NCBI GenBank assembly: GCA_031256815.1
Contig: JAIRPU010000162.1
Span: 1 to 7,005, forward strand
DNA from: Spirochaetaceae bacterium
Lineage (GTDB): Bacteria; Spirochaetota; Spirochaetia; Treponematales; Breznakiellaceae
DNA length: 7,005 nucleotides
Reading direction: 5' to 3'
In this document: positions 1 to 5,001 of the stretch, piece by piece
How positions within the stretch are numbered: the stretch's first letter is position 1
How the letters are laid out: every line of letters starts with the position of its first letter
Position numbers and translations under genes: made by a program
The notes under the pieces: generated by a model
Database searches by the model: none
What the model was told of the DNA's origin: nothing
Seen by the model: only the letters and a program-made list of their open reading frames with translations

Positions 1-23
1 CGCAGTGGGGGGACAGCAAATAA

Positions 24-52
24 GTCAGCGCCCTGCTTGGCAGGGCGCTGAC
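24..52. repeat. Perfect inverted repeat, 13-bp arms
   Basis: The left arm GTCAGCGCCCTGC and its exact complement at 40-52 are separated by TTG. No T run follows on the plus strand. On the minus strand the hairpin is followed by a weak T-rich stretch (TTATTTG), so it could terminate a minus-strand transcript, but this is doubtful. It is the first of the hairpin series in the block. Confidence 0.75.
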
Positions 53-54
53 CC

Positions 55-71
55 GCGCCGCGAAGCGGCGC
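55..71. repeat. Perfect inverted repeat, 7-bp arms
   Basis: GCGCCGC at 55-61 and GCGGCGC at 65-71 flank a GAA loop, which would give a very stable GC-only stem with a 3-nt loop. It starts three bases after the preceding hairpin ends. Confidence 0.6.
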
Positions 72-83
72 AGGGGCGCACGT

Positions 84-111
84 CCGGCGAAACCGCACGC
101 GGTTTCGCCGG
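84..111. repeat. Perfect inverted repeat, 13-bp arms, GCACGC centre
   Basis: CCGGCGAAACCGC at 84-96 is exactly complementary to 99-111, with only AC between the arms. The centre of symmetry reads GCACGC, the same as in the hairpin at 145-180, although the outer arms differ in sequence. Confidence 0.8.
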
Positions 112-113
112 TT

Positions 114-143
114 AACCGCCGCAAACCGCCGCAAGCCGCCGCA
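114..143. repeat. Three tandem copies of a 10-bp unit
   Basis: The unit AACCGCCGCA occurs at 114-123 and 124-133, and a one-base variant AGCCGCCGCA follows at 134-143. The array sits exactly between two long hairpins. The 10-bp period is about one helical turn. Confidence 0.8.
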
Positions 144-144
144 G

Positions 145-180
145 GCTTGTGTATGCTTTGCACGCAAAGCATACACAAGC
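145..180. repeat. Perfect inverted repeat, 17-bp arms, GCACGC centre
   Basis: GCTTGTGTATGCTTTGC at 145-161 is perfectly complementary to 164-180 across an AC spacer. This is the longest palindrome in the window. Its arms are less GC-rich than the surrounding block. No T run follows on either strand, so it is not a standard intrinsic terminator. The shared GCACGC centre with 84-111 suggests a related origin. Confidence 0.85.
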
Positions 181-304
181 TCCCACCTCAGTCCTCCGCG
201 CCCACCGCAGGCGGGCGCGGCAGCGGCCCCGCTTCGCGCGGCGGGCGCAGGGCGGGGGCAACGCACAGACGGCACTCTTCCACCACCAGCCGCTGCTACT
301 CGGC

Positions 305-321
305 TTTTGCCTCCGGCAAAA
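305..321. repeat. Inverted repeat, 7-bp arms
   Basis: TTTTGCC at 305-311 and GGCAAAA at 315-321 flank TCC. This is the last hairpin of the block, about 50 bases upstream of the putative malQ -10 elements. With AT-rich ends on both sides it could act as a weak bidirectional terminator, but the T/A runs are only four or five bases long. Confidence 0.45.
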
Positions 322-370
322 ATGCGCCCAAGAATACAACATATAAAACCGTGCCGGTTTATCATTTTTC

Positions 371-398
371 TATAATTTTGTATAATACTAAAAGAGGA
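371..398 (+). promoter_or_regulatory. Putative malQ promoter and ribosome binding site
   Basis: Two perfect TATAAT hexamers lie 10 bp apart at 371-376 and 381-386, just upstream of a Shine-Dalgarno-like AGAGGA at 393-398 and the ATG at 403. The upstream hexamer would place transcription start near 383, leaving the ribosome binding site inside the leader; the downstream one would give a very short leader. No good -35 box is visible for either: TTTATC at 358-363 is the best candidate for the second. The boxes are seen directly; their use is inferred. Confidence 0.5.
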
Positions 399-402
399 TT
401 GT

Positions 403-2397
403 ATGTCAGAAAATAATATAGAAAAACGCCTTATTGGTATAGTAACGCCTGTCGGCGCGCTGCGCTCGGCAGACAGCGCCGGCTGTGGAGAGTTTCTCGA
501 CCTTATCGAATTTGCAAAACTTTGCGCAAACATGAATGTCGGGCTTTTGCAGCTCCTTCCGGTAAACGATACCGGTTACGAAAGTTCGCCCTATTTTGCG
601 CTTACCGCCTTTGCCTTAAACCCAATTTATATAAAACTTTCCGCGCTAAGCGAAGCCGAAGGTTTTAGCGGGCAAATAGAAGAACTCCGTAAAAACTTTG
701 AATCCTGCAGCCGCTTCCCATACGAAAAAGTAGCGCGCGCCAAGTTGTCTATACTTCACGATATATTCAACGCGAAAAAACCGGAAATAGAAAGATCGGC
801 CGAACTTAAAAACTGGATAGAAGCCACACCCTGGATAAAAGCCTATGCGGTGTTTCGCCGTTTAAAAGAGGCCAACGATTTAAAACACTGGCGCGACTGG
901 AAAGCATTTAACAAAATCACAAAAAGAGAAATAGAAGCGCTCTGGAATGATTCCGCCGCCTCAAAAGAAAATCTGTTCTGGGCATGGGTGCAATTTAAAC
1001 TTGATGCGCAGTTTAGCAAGGCGGCGGCAGAAATTGCCAAACTTGGAATTATACTGGAAGGCGATATTCCAATTCTAATGAACGAAGATTCCGCCGATGT
1101 ATGGGCGCACCCCGAATATTTTAACAACGATTTTTCAGCCGGCGCTCCGCCGGATATGTACAGTCCTGCCGGTCAAAACTGGGGTTTCCCAATTTATAAC
1201 TGGCCCGCGCACGAAGAAGATAATTTTTCATGGTGGAAGATGCGGCTTTCCGTAGCAGAAAAATATTTTTCCGCATATCGTATTGACCATGTGCTTGGCT
1301 TTTTCAGAATATGGGCATCAAGCAGAATTAACAATACGGCGCTTTTGGGCAGGCTAATACCAAGCGCTCCCATAAAAGAAGCTGAACTCCGCGAACTTGG
1401 TTATGATGATGGCCGGATTCGCTGGATAAAGTTTCCGCATATTCCAACCGGAGAACTCTACGAAGCTGTTCGCGCTTGCGGCGGAAATGATGATGACGCC
1501 CGCGCAGCATTCGACGCCGCGCTTGAACGCATAGGCAGCGAGGAACTATGGCTTTTTAAAAACGAAATTAAGGGAGAAAAAGACATTTGCGCTCTTAATT
1601 TACACGATTCCGCAAAAAACTATCTCTGCGCAATCTGGAATAACCGTATGCTGCAAGAAATTGAGCGCGGACTTTTTTCCGTTGTATGGAAATTCCGCGA
1701 TTCACGGGCATGGAACTCTTTTTCAAACGAAGAAAAAGCCGCTTTTGAAGAATTTATTGCCAAAAAGAATGTAGAAAGCGAAAAAAAATGGGAATCGGAC
1801 GGGAAAAAACTGCTTGGAGTGCTAAAAGACGCTTCAAAAATGCTCCCCTGTGCCGAAGATTTAGGAGCGGTTCCCGGCTGTGTTCCCAGAGTGCTTGCAA
1901 AACTAAAAATACCTGGTTTAAAGGTAATTCGCTGGGCAAGGGATTGGTGGGCGCAAGGGCAGCCTTACATACCTCTTTGGGATTACAACGAGCTTTCCGT
2001 ATGCACCCCCGCCGTACACGACTCTTCAACATTGCGCGAATGGTGGGAACGCGAAGCCGACCGCTACGCTTTTGCCGCATTTATTGGCACTCCGAATTTG
2101 CCGGACAGTTACAATCCGGGCGTTGCAAGGGTCGTGCTTAAAGCCGTGGCATCCGCCGCATCCAGATTTCGCGTGTTTCAGATTCAGGATTTGCTGCACC
2201 TTACTCCACGCTGGTATGCCGCCGACCCTGCAAGCGAACGTATAAATGTGCCGGGCACTGTAGGTGACTTTAACTGGACATACAGGCTGCCCGCCGCCAT
2301 TGCCGAAATAGCGGCGGACGAGGAGCTTAAAACAGCGGTGCGCGAACTGGCCGCGGTTGCACCTTGCGCAAAGCCTAAGAAGAATCAGCGCCGGTAA
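403..2397 (+). CDS. malQ: 4-alpha-glucanotransferase (amylomaltase, GH77)
   Basis: This cytoplasmic enzyme transfers alpha-1,4-glucan segments between maltodextrins, releasing glucose, in maltose and glycogen metabolism. The 664 residues contain the GH77 hallmarks. The nucleophile is Asp295 in YRIDHVLGFF, the acid/base is Glu485 in CAEDLGAVP, and the third carboxylate is Asp540 in HDSSTLREWW. An N-terminal motif LLQLLPVNDTG with SSPY just after it is also typical of the family. The length is at the long end for MalQ; the extra sequence lies mainly in the middle and does not disrupt the catalytic motifs. The ATG start is chosen because AGAGGA lies four bases upstream. No other maltodextrin gene is visible nearby. 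The last 23 bp overlap the convergent gene at 2375-2653, leaving no room for a terminator between them. The C-terminus is basic (PKKNQRR). I am very confident of the family assignment. Confidence 0.95.
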   Translation: MSENNIEKRLIGIVTPVGALRSADSAGCGEFLDLIEFAKLCANMNVGLLQLLPVNDTGYESSPYFALTAFALNPIYIKLSALSEAEGFSGQIEELRKNFESCSRFPYEKVARAKLSILHDIFNAKKPEIERSAELKNWIEATPWIKAYAVFRRLKEANDLKHWRDWKAFNKITKREIEALWNDSAASKENLFWAWVQFKLDAQFSKAAAEIAKLGIILEGDIPILMNEDSADVWAHPEYFNNDFSAGAPPDMYSPAGQNWGFPIYNWPAHEEDNFSWWKMRLSVAEKYFSAYRIDHVLGFFRIWASSRINNTALLGRLIPSAPIKEAELRELGYDDGRIRWIKFPHIPTGELYEAVRACGGNDDDARAAFDAALERIGSEELWLFKNEIKGEKDICALNLHDSAKNYLCAIWNNRMLQEIERGLFSVVWKFRDSRAWNSFSNEEKAAFEEFIAKKNVESEKKWESDGKKLLGVLKDASKMLPCAEDLGAVPGCVPRVLAKLKIPGLKVIRWARDWWAQGQPYIPLWDYNELSVCTPAVHDSSTLREWWEREADRYAFAAFIGTPNLPDSYNPGVARVVLKAVASAASRFRVFQIQDLLHLTPRWYAADPASERINVPGTVGDFNWTYRLPAAIAEIAADEELKTAVRELAAVAPCAKPKKNQRR

Positions 2398-2653
2398 GCG
2401 CCGCGCCGGTTTTCCATTCAGAAATAAAACGCTCGTATGCGGCGATTTGTGCAGAAAGTATAATTTCCTGAACTTCGCCGCGTCCAAGCCAATCGGCGCC
2501 GTCCATTATGTAAAGTCCCTTCAACAAATTTTCAAGACTGCCAATATCGCAGGAAGCGTCGGACAGGCGTCTTCGCGAAAGTCCCGTTAATTCTTCTTCA
2601 AAAGTTTTTTTGTAAAGTTCATCCTGCCATTTAGCTTTTTCTGTATCATTCAT
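2375..2653 (-). CDS. Conserved-looking hypothetical protein, 92 residues
   Basis: No known domain is recognised. The protein is soluble, charged and predicted to be mostly helical, with an acidic N-terminal half (MNDTEKAKWQDELYKKTFEEEL), a central SGLSRRR-like segment (LTGLSRRRLSDASCDIGSLE), a LYIMDGADWLGRGE motif around residues 48-60 and an aromatic helix (AAYERFISEW, residues 71-80). From memory, small treponemal proteins share the SRR and DWLGRGE features; this was not verified. It starts nine bases after the stop of the secreted-protein gene at 2663-3676, so the two are probably co-transcribed, although no Shine-Dalgarno sequence precedes this ATG (AT-rich spacer only). Its 3' end overlaps malQ by 23 bp in antisense. 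I see no basis for assigning a function. Confidence 0.75.
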   Translation of the reverse strand: MNDTEKAKWQDELYKKTFEEELTGLSRRRLSDASCDIGSLENLLKGLYIMDGADWLGRGEVQEIILSAQIAAYERFISEWKTGAALTGADSS

Positions 2654-2662
2654 AAATATAAA

Positions 2663-3676
2663 TTACTGATACATTATTAACATTGGGCGCGGCTGTAATT
2701 CATAAACCTGCTTTGGCGTAAGGATCGGCTCATCAACTCCTGTGTTCCCTTTTTCGTTATAAAAAAGTTTAAATGCTTTTACCGGAATATTTGTAGCAAG
2801 CGCGTTATATTCATAACTGCCGCGTTTTTTTGCCGGCGTACCGTGCCCATCCATGCAGAGTACAAGCCGCACTCTTTCAAAATCAGCTTTAACCGCTTTG
2901 CGGTTGTTTATCATTCCTGCGTTAAATTGATGAATTACCAGAAGCCGCTCGCCGCTGATTTCGTTATCAATAATATATTTTTGCATTACTTCCTGTGCGC
3001 GGTTAATTTCTTCACCCGAAACACTGCCAATTTCCTGCATCGGTTTTGTGGTACGCCATTCAGGATCAAGCGCAAGATGAACATTGGAATACTCTTTTAA
3101 ATAGGGAAGCATAAGCTGAAGTGAAGCTATGGGGTCGTATTTGCCTATCTGATGGTCAAGAAATACCAGCATATCATTTTCTGCGGCAAAGTCTATATAT
3201 TCTTTTAGACGAGCATCTCCTATGTATCCTATTCTGCCTTCCGGCTGAACCGTGCCGTAAATAATATAAAACGCTTTAATGATATTGCGTCCGCCCGAAA
3301 CCGCCTTGTATTCTTCCGCCTGCGCTTCAAGGCGTTTTAACAAATTTTCCTTTGACATTCGTCCCAGAATTCCCATTCCTTTGGAATTTGGATGTCCGTA
3401 ATAAGCAACAATATCATTGTTTAGAAGTATGGATTGAGCGTTAAGAAAGAGTTTTTTTGCCTGTTCTTCGCGCTCTTTTTTTATTTTGGCTTCTTCTTCA
3501 GTATCCGCGCCGGCAGGAGTGCCGCTGTTTTTTAACTTATCTTTATTTTTTTCATTACGGTAAATTGCAGGGAATATTTTTTTTTCACCTTCATTTTCCG
3601 CCGTAAAAACGGCCGCATGAACCACAATCAACAATAAAAACGCAAGACAACCCCGCTTTAAGTAAAACACATTCAT
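2663..3676 (-). CDS. Predicted secreted protein of an uncharacterised family
   Basis: I use the ATG at 3676, giving 337 residues, rather than the longest open frame, which begins at 3799. From this Met the protein starts with a good signal peptide: LKR, then the hydrophobic stretch GCLAFLLLIVVHAAVF, with likely cleavage near VFTA|EN. A promoter-like TTGTTT-17-TATAAA lies just upstream. Cys10 precedes the hydrophobic core, so it is not a lipobox. A charged, low-complexity linker covers residues 28-75. The globular part (about 77-337) alternates strands and helices like a TIM barrel: IVAYYGHPNSKGMGILG (89-105), IIKAFYIIYG (132-141), MLVFLDHQIGKYDP (169-182), VHLALDPEW (199-207), LLVIHQFNAGMI (245-256), VLCMDGHGTP (272-281), and PRPMLIMYQ at the C-terminus. 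I recall a similar family in Actinobacteria and Deinococcus with DPEF, VHQF and DMDG motifs, of unknown function. An extracytoplasmic hydrolase is a guess. Confidence 0.8.
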   Translation of the reverse strand: MNVFYLKRGCLAFLLLIVVHAAVFTAENEGEKKIFPAIYRNEKNKDKLKNSGTPAGADTEEEAKIKKEREEQAKKLFLNAQSILLNNDIVAYYGHPNSKGMGILGRMSKENLLKRLEAQAEEYKAVSGGRNIIKAFYIIYGTVQPEGRIGYIGDARLKEYIDFAAENDMLVFLDHQIGKYDPIASLQLMLPYLKEYSNVHLALDPEWRTTKPMQEIGSVSGEEINRAQEVMQKYIIDNEISGERLLVIHQFNAGMINNRKAVKADFERVRLVLCMDGHGTPAKKRGSYEYNALATNIPVKAFKLFYNEKGNTGVDEPILTPKQVYELQPRPMLIMYQ

Positions 3677-3710
3677 AATAACTCGAATATCGGCATTTTT
3701 CCGCCTAAAG

Positions 3711-3739
3711 TTTATAAAAAAAATTATCCGGCAAAACAA
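3711..3739 (-). promoter_or_regulatory. Putative promoter of the secreted-protein gene
   Basis: Read on the minus strand, TTGTTT (3739-3734) is followed by 17 bases and TATAAA (3716-3711). Transcription would start near 3704, about 28 bases before the ATG at 3676. This supports that start over the longer frame. It lies back to back with the putative promoter at 3749-3778. Pattern match only. Confidence 0.45.
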
Positions 3740-3748
3740 TTTAAAGCA

Positions 3749-3778
3749 TTGCATTATTTGCGTATTTGTTAGTATTAT
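3749..3778 (+). promoter_or_regulatory. Putative promoter of the ftsL-like gene
   Basis: TTGCAT (3749-3754), an 18-base spacer and TATTAT (3773-3778) precede the ATG at 3805. The -35 match is partial; the -10 differs from consensus at one position. There is no clear Shine-Dalgarno sequence in front of 3805, so initiation there is likely inefficient or depends on AT-rich leader structure. Confidence 0.35.
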
Positions 3779-3804
3779 AAAATGACGATAATTAAGCACA
3801 CATT

Positions 3805-4077
3805 ATGAAAGCAAGGATTTTATTATATTCTATTTTTATTTCAATTCCGCTGGCCATGGGCTTTGCCGTATGGCAATCGGCGCGGTATGCCGCGTTAAAA
3901 CGCGAAGTTCAGCGTAACAACAGGGTTCAAAGTGAAATTGTCGCGCAAAACCGCACGCTGATTACAGAAATAGCGGCGCTCTCCGCCTCTTCCCGCATAG
4001 GAAAACTTGCCCGCGACAGCCTCGGCCTTGACCGCAAAAAACCGGAAGATGTAATGCACGTTTCAATAAGGGATTAG
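3805..4077 (+). CDS. FtsL/DivIC-like septum formation protein
   Basis: This small bitopic membrane protein probably acts in the division complex, where FtsL/DivIC proteins pair with FtsB/DivIC partners and help activate septal peptidoglycan synthesis. The 90 residues show the typical layout. A short basic cytoplasmic start (MKAR) is followed by one membrane segment at about 5-24 (ILLYSIFISIPLAMGFAVW), then an extracytoplasmic coiled coil at about 28-60 rich in Arg, Gln, Asn and Glu. The C-terminal motif RIGKLARDSLGLDRKKPEDVMHVSI (64-88) matches the family pattern R-I-x-x-x-A-R-x-x-L-G-[LM]-x-x-P-x-x-x. FtsL and DivIC/FtsB are hard to tell apart by sequence, so no symbol is given. The gene is away from the usual mraW-ftsL-ftsI neighbourhood and lies upstream of rpsU, separated by 71 bp that carry an rpsU promoter candidate. 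Confidence 0.8.
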   Translation: MKARILLYSIFISIPLAMGFAVWQSARYAALKREVQRNNRVQSEIVAQNRTLITEIAALSASSRIGKLARDSLGLDRKKPEDVMHVSIRD

Positions 4078-4084
4078 GCAAGGC

Positions 4085-4113
4085 TTGACGTTTTTTATGC
4101 TTTCTGATATTTA
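4085..4113 (+). promoter_or_regulatory. Putative rpsU promoter
   Basis: TTGACG (4085-4090) is followed by 17 bases and TATTTA (4108-4113), preceded by TG one base upstream as in an extended -10. The predicted start near 4119-4121 gives a leader of about 30 bases containing the ribosome binding site. The -35 is a five-of-six match; the -10 is weak, so usage is plausible but unproven. Confidence 0.45.
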
Positions 4114-4132
4114 TATTAACAGCTTACACAAG

Positions 4133-4141
4133 AGGAGGTGA
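4133..4141 (+). promoter_or_regulatory. Strong ribosome binding site that fixes a TTG start
   Basis: AGGAGGTGA is a near-perfect complement to the 16S rRNA 3' end and lies seven bases before TTG at 4149. No in-frame ATG or GTG is available at a suitable distance (the GTG at 4138 is out of frame), so the rare TTG is the start of rpsU. It is the strongest ribosome binding site in the window. Confidence 0.85.
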
Positions 4142-4148
4142 GAATTTT

Positions 4149-4352
4149 TTGGCGCATATTAATATTGACGACAGCGAGCCTTTAGAAAAGGCAATTAAGC
4201 GTTTCAAACGGATGGTAGAAAAAGAGGGCATCGTCCGTGAATACAAAAAACGTGAATACTACGAAAAGCCTTCTACAATTCTTAACAGAAAAAACAAAGC
4301 GCTTCGCCGCAAATTAATGAAAAAGACCCGCCGCGGCAGGTTTGAATACTAA
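4149..4352 (+). CDS. rpsU: 30S ribosomal protein S21
   Basis: S21 binds the platform of the small ribosomal subunit near the anti-Shine-Dalgarno region and assists initiation. The 67-residue protein matches the family throughout. It has an N-terminal strand HINIDDSEPLEKAIKRFKR, the VEKEGIVRE segment, and YYEKPSTILNRKNKALRRKLMKK with the invariant KPS and the basic C-terminal tail RRGRFEY. Length is normal for S21. It starts with TTG seven bases after a very strong Shine-Dalgarno sequence. It has its own promoter candidate at 4085-4113 and its own terminator at 4370-4409. The usual enterobacterial neighbours dnaG and rpoD are absent here, and an FtsL-like gene lies upstream instead. The strong binding site combined with a weak start codon may tune expression. 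Confidence 0.95.
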   Translation: MAHINIDDSEPLEKAIKRFKRMVEKEGIVREYKKREYYEKPSTILNRKNKALRRKLMKKTRRGRFEY

Positions 4353-4369
4353 AAACTGAATTGTTTGCG

Positions 4370-4409
4370 GCCTTTCTGTTTTTATGATGAACAGAAAGGC
4401 TTTGTTTTT
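4370..4409 (+). terminator. Intrinsic terminator after rpsU
   Basis: GCCTTTCTGTT (4370-4380) pairs perfectly with AACAGAAAGGC (4390-4400) around a 9-base loop, followed by TTTGTTTTT at 4401-4409. It starts 17 bases after the rpsU stop. The hairpin overlaps the last codons and stop (4382-4384) of the convergent gene at 4382-4870. On the minus strand only a few mixed A/T bases follow the stem, so it would be a weaker terminator for that gene. Confidence 0.85.
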
Positions 4410-4870
4410 GAAAGCTGCAAGTCGTATTTTAACAATTTTGTCAGCAGCGCATCGAATCCATTTGAAAAGTTTTTAAGATTCCTTTTGTTATAGGTTTTTT
4501 CACGGATAATCTCGGCCCCCGTTTCGATAATCCCCACCTGAAAGCAGCGCAGCGAATAATACTCTCCTATATTTTCTTTTGTAAAAACCCTGCCCCTGTC
4601 GTTAATAACCGCAATCCCCTTTTCAACAAGCCGTTTTGCAAGCGGAACATCCCGCGTAACGGCAAGGTCGCCATTACACGAAAGCGCTACAATCCGGTTG
4701 TCGGCTGCTCCAGGCTCGCTGGAGCAAAGTTCCATAACGCCATTTCCCCAAAGCCCTGGAATAAGGCGGTTCGCTGTAAAAATCGCCGCAACATTGGTTC
4801 TGGAAGCTGCTTTTAAAATAACATCACGAACCATTGCCGGGCAGGAATCCGCATCAATTAGAATTTTCAT
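4382..4870 (-). CDS. yaiI: YaiI/YqxD (DUF188, UPF0178) family protein
   Basis: The molecular role of this family is not established; its fold is thought to be related to PIN-like nucleases. The 162 residues open with the hallmark MKILIDADSCP (Asp6, Asp8, Cys10, Pro11; usual form DADACP), then FTANR at 31-35, NGDLAVTRDVPLAKRLVEKG at 66-85 and DRGRVFTKENI at 91-101, all diagnostic. The clustered acidic residues Asp6, Asp8, Asp68 and Asp74 would suit metal binding. The family is usually about 150 residues; the extra C-terminal residues (LSKTKPFCSS) are encoded inside the rpsU terminator hairpin. The ATG at 4870 has no clear Shine-Dalgarno sequence. The gene is convergent with rpsU and stands alone, with the broken uvrA upstream on the other strand. 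Family assignment is confident. Confidence 0.9.
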   Translation of the reverse strand: MKILIDADSCPAMVRDVILKAASRTNVAAIFTANRLIPGLWGNGVMELCSSEPGAADNRIVALSCNGDLAVTRDVPLAKRLVEKGIAVINDRGRVFTKENIGEYYSLRCFQVGIIETGAEIIREKTYNKRNLKNFSNGFDALLTKLLKYDLQLSKTKPFCSS

Positions 4871-4948
4871 ACTAAAAAATTACTAACTTTGAAAGAAAAG
4901 TACAACATAAAAATACTCCCCCTCCCGCCATGAAGCCGTCCAAAACCG

Positions 4949-4976
4949 CCCGCCATTTACCCCTAAACCCCGCCCC
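4949..4976 (-). other. C-rich tract, possible G-quadruplex on the minus strand
   Basis: The minus strand here carries four G runs (GGGG, GGGG, GGGG, GGG) with loops of 1, 4 and 8 bases; the plus strand is correspondingly C-rich from about 4918 to 4976. It lies 25 bases before the uvrA remnant, in a 131-bp intergenic region otherwise without recognisable features apart from a TATACT at 4987-4992. The runs are seen directly; folding is inferred and one loop is longer than the usual 7-base limit. Confidence 0.4.
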
Positions 4977-5001
4977 AAAAATTCGATATACTTACTCTGC
5001 T

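Larger units (their letters stand above)
1..370. other. GC-rich non-coding block packed with hairpins
   Basis: This stretch upstream of malQ holds no gene I can support. It is strikingly GC-rich up to about 300, then turns AT-rich towards the malQ promoter. At least five perfect inverted repeats (24-52, 55-71, 84-111, 145-180, 305-321) and one 10-bp tandem array (114-143) occupy much of it. Open frames crossing it on both strands translate to low-complexity Ala/Arg/Gly/Pro-rich strings, lack ribosome binding sites and run through the palindromes, so I treat them as artefacts of high GC. The density of hairpins suggests a cluster of small palindromic repeat elements rather than a gene remnant. 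That reading is inference, because only one copy is visible here. Confidence 0.7.

Noticed and set aside
145..180. Terminator or CRISPR-like repeat
   Set aside because: The long palindrome lacks a T run on either side, and no regularly spaced direct copies of it exist in the window.
112..416. Open frames on both strands upstream of malQ (76, 89 and 65 residues)
   Set aside because: They translate the palindromic GC-rich block into low-complexity Arg/Ala/Cys-rich strings, have no ribosome binding sites, and the longest overlaps the malQ start.
1754..2141. Two overlapping open frames of over 100 codons within malQ on both strands
   Set aside because: They are shadow frames of the well-supported malQ catalytic region, with no ribosome binding sites or recognisable domains.
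3677..3799. N-terminal extension of the secreted protein to an ATG at 3799
   Set aside because: The 41 extra residues would bury the signal peptide and overlap the divergent promoter region; a good promoter lies inside the extension, so the Met at 3676 is preferred.
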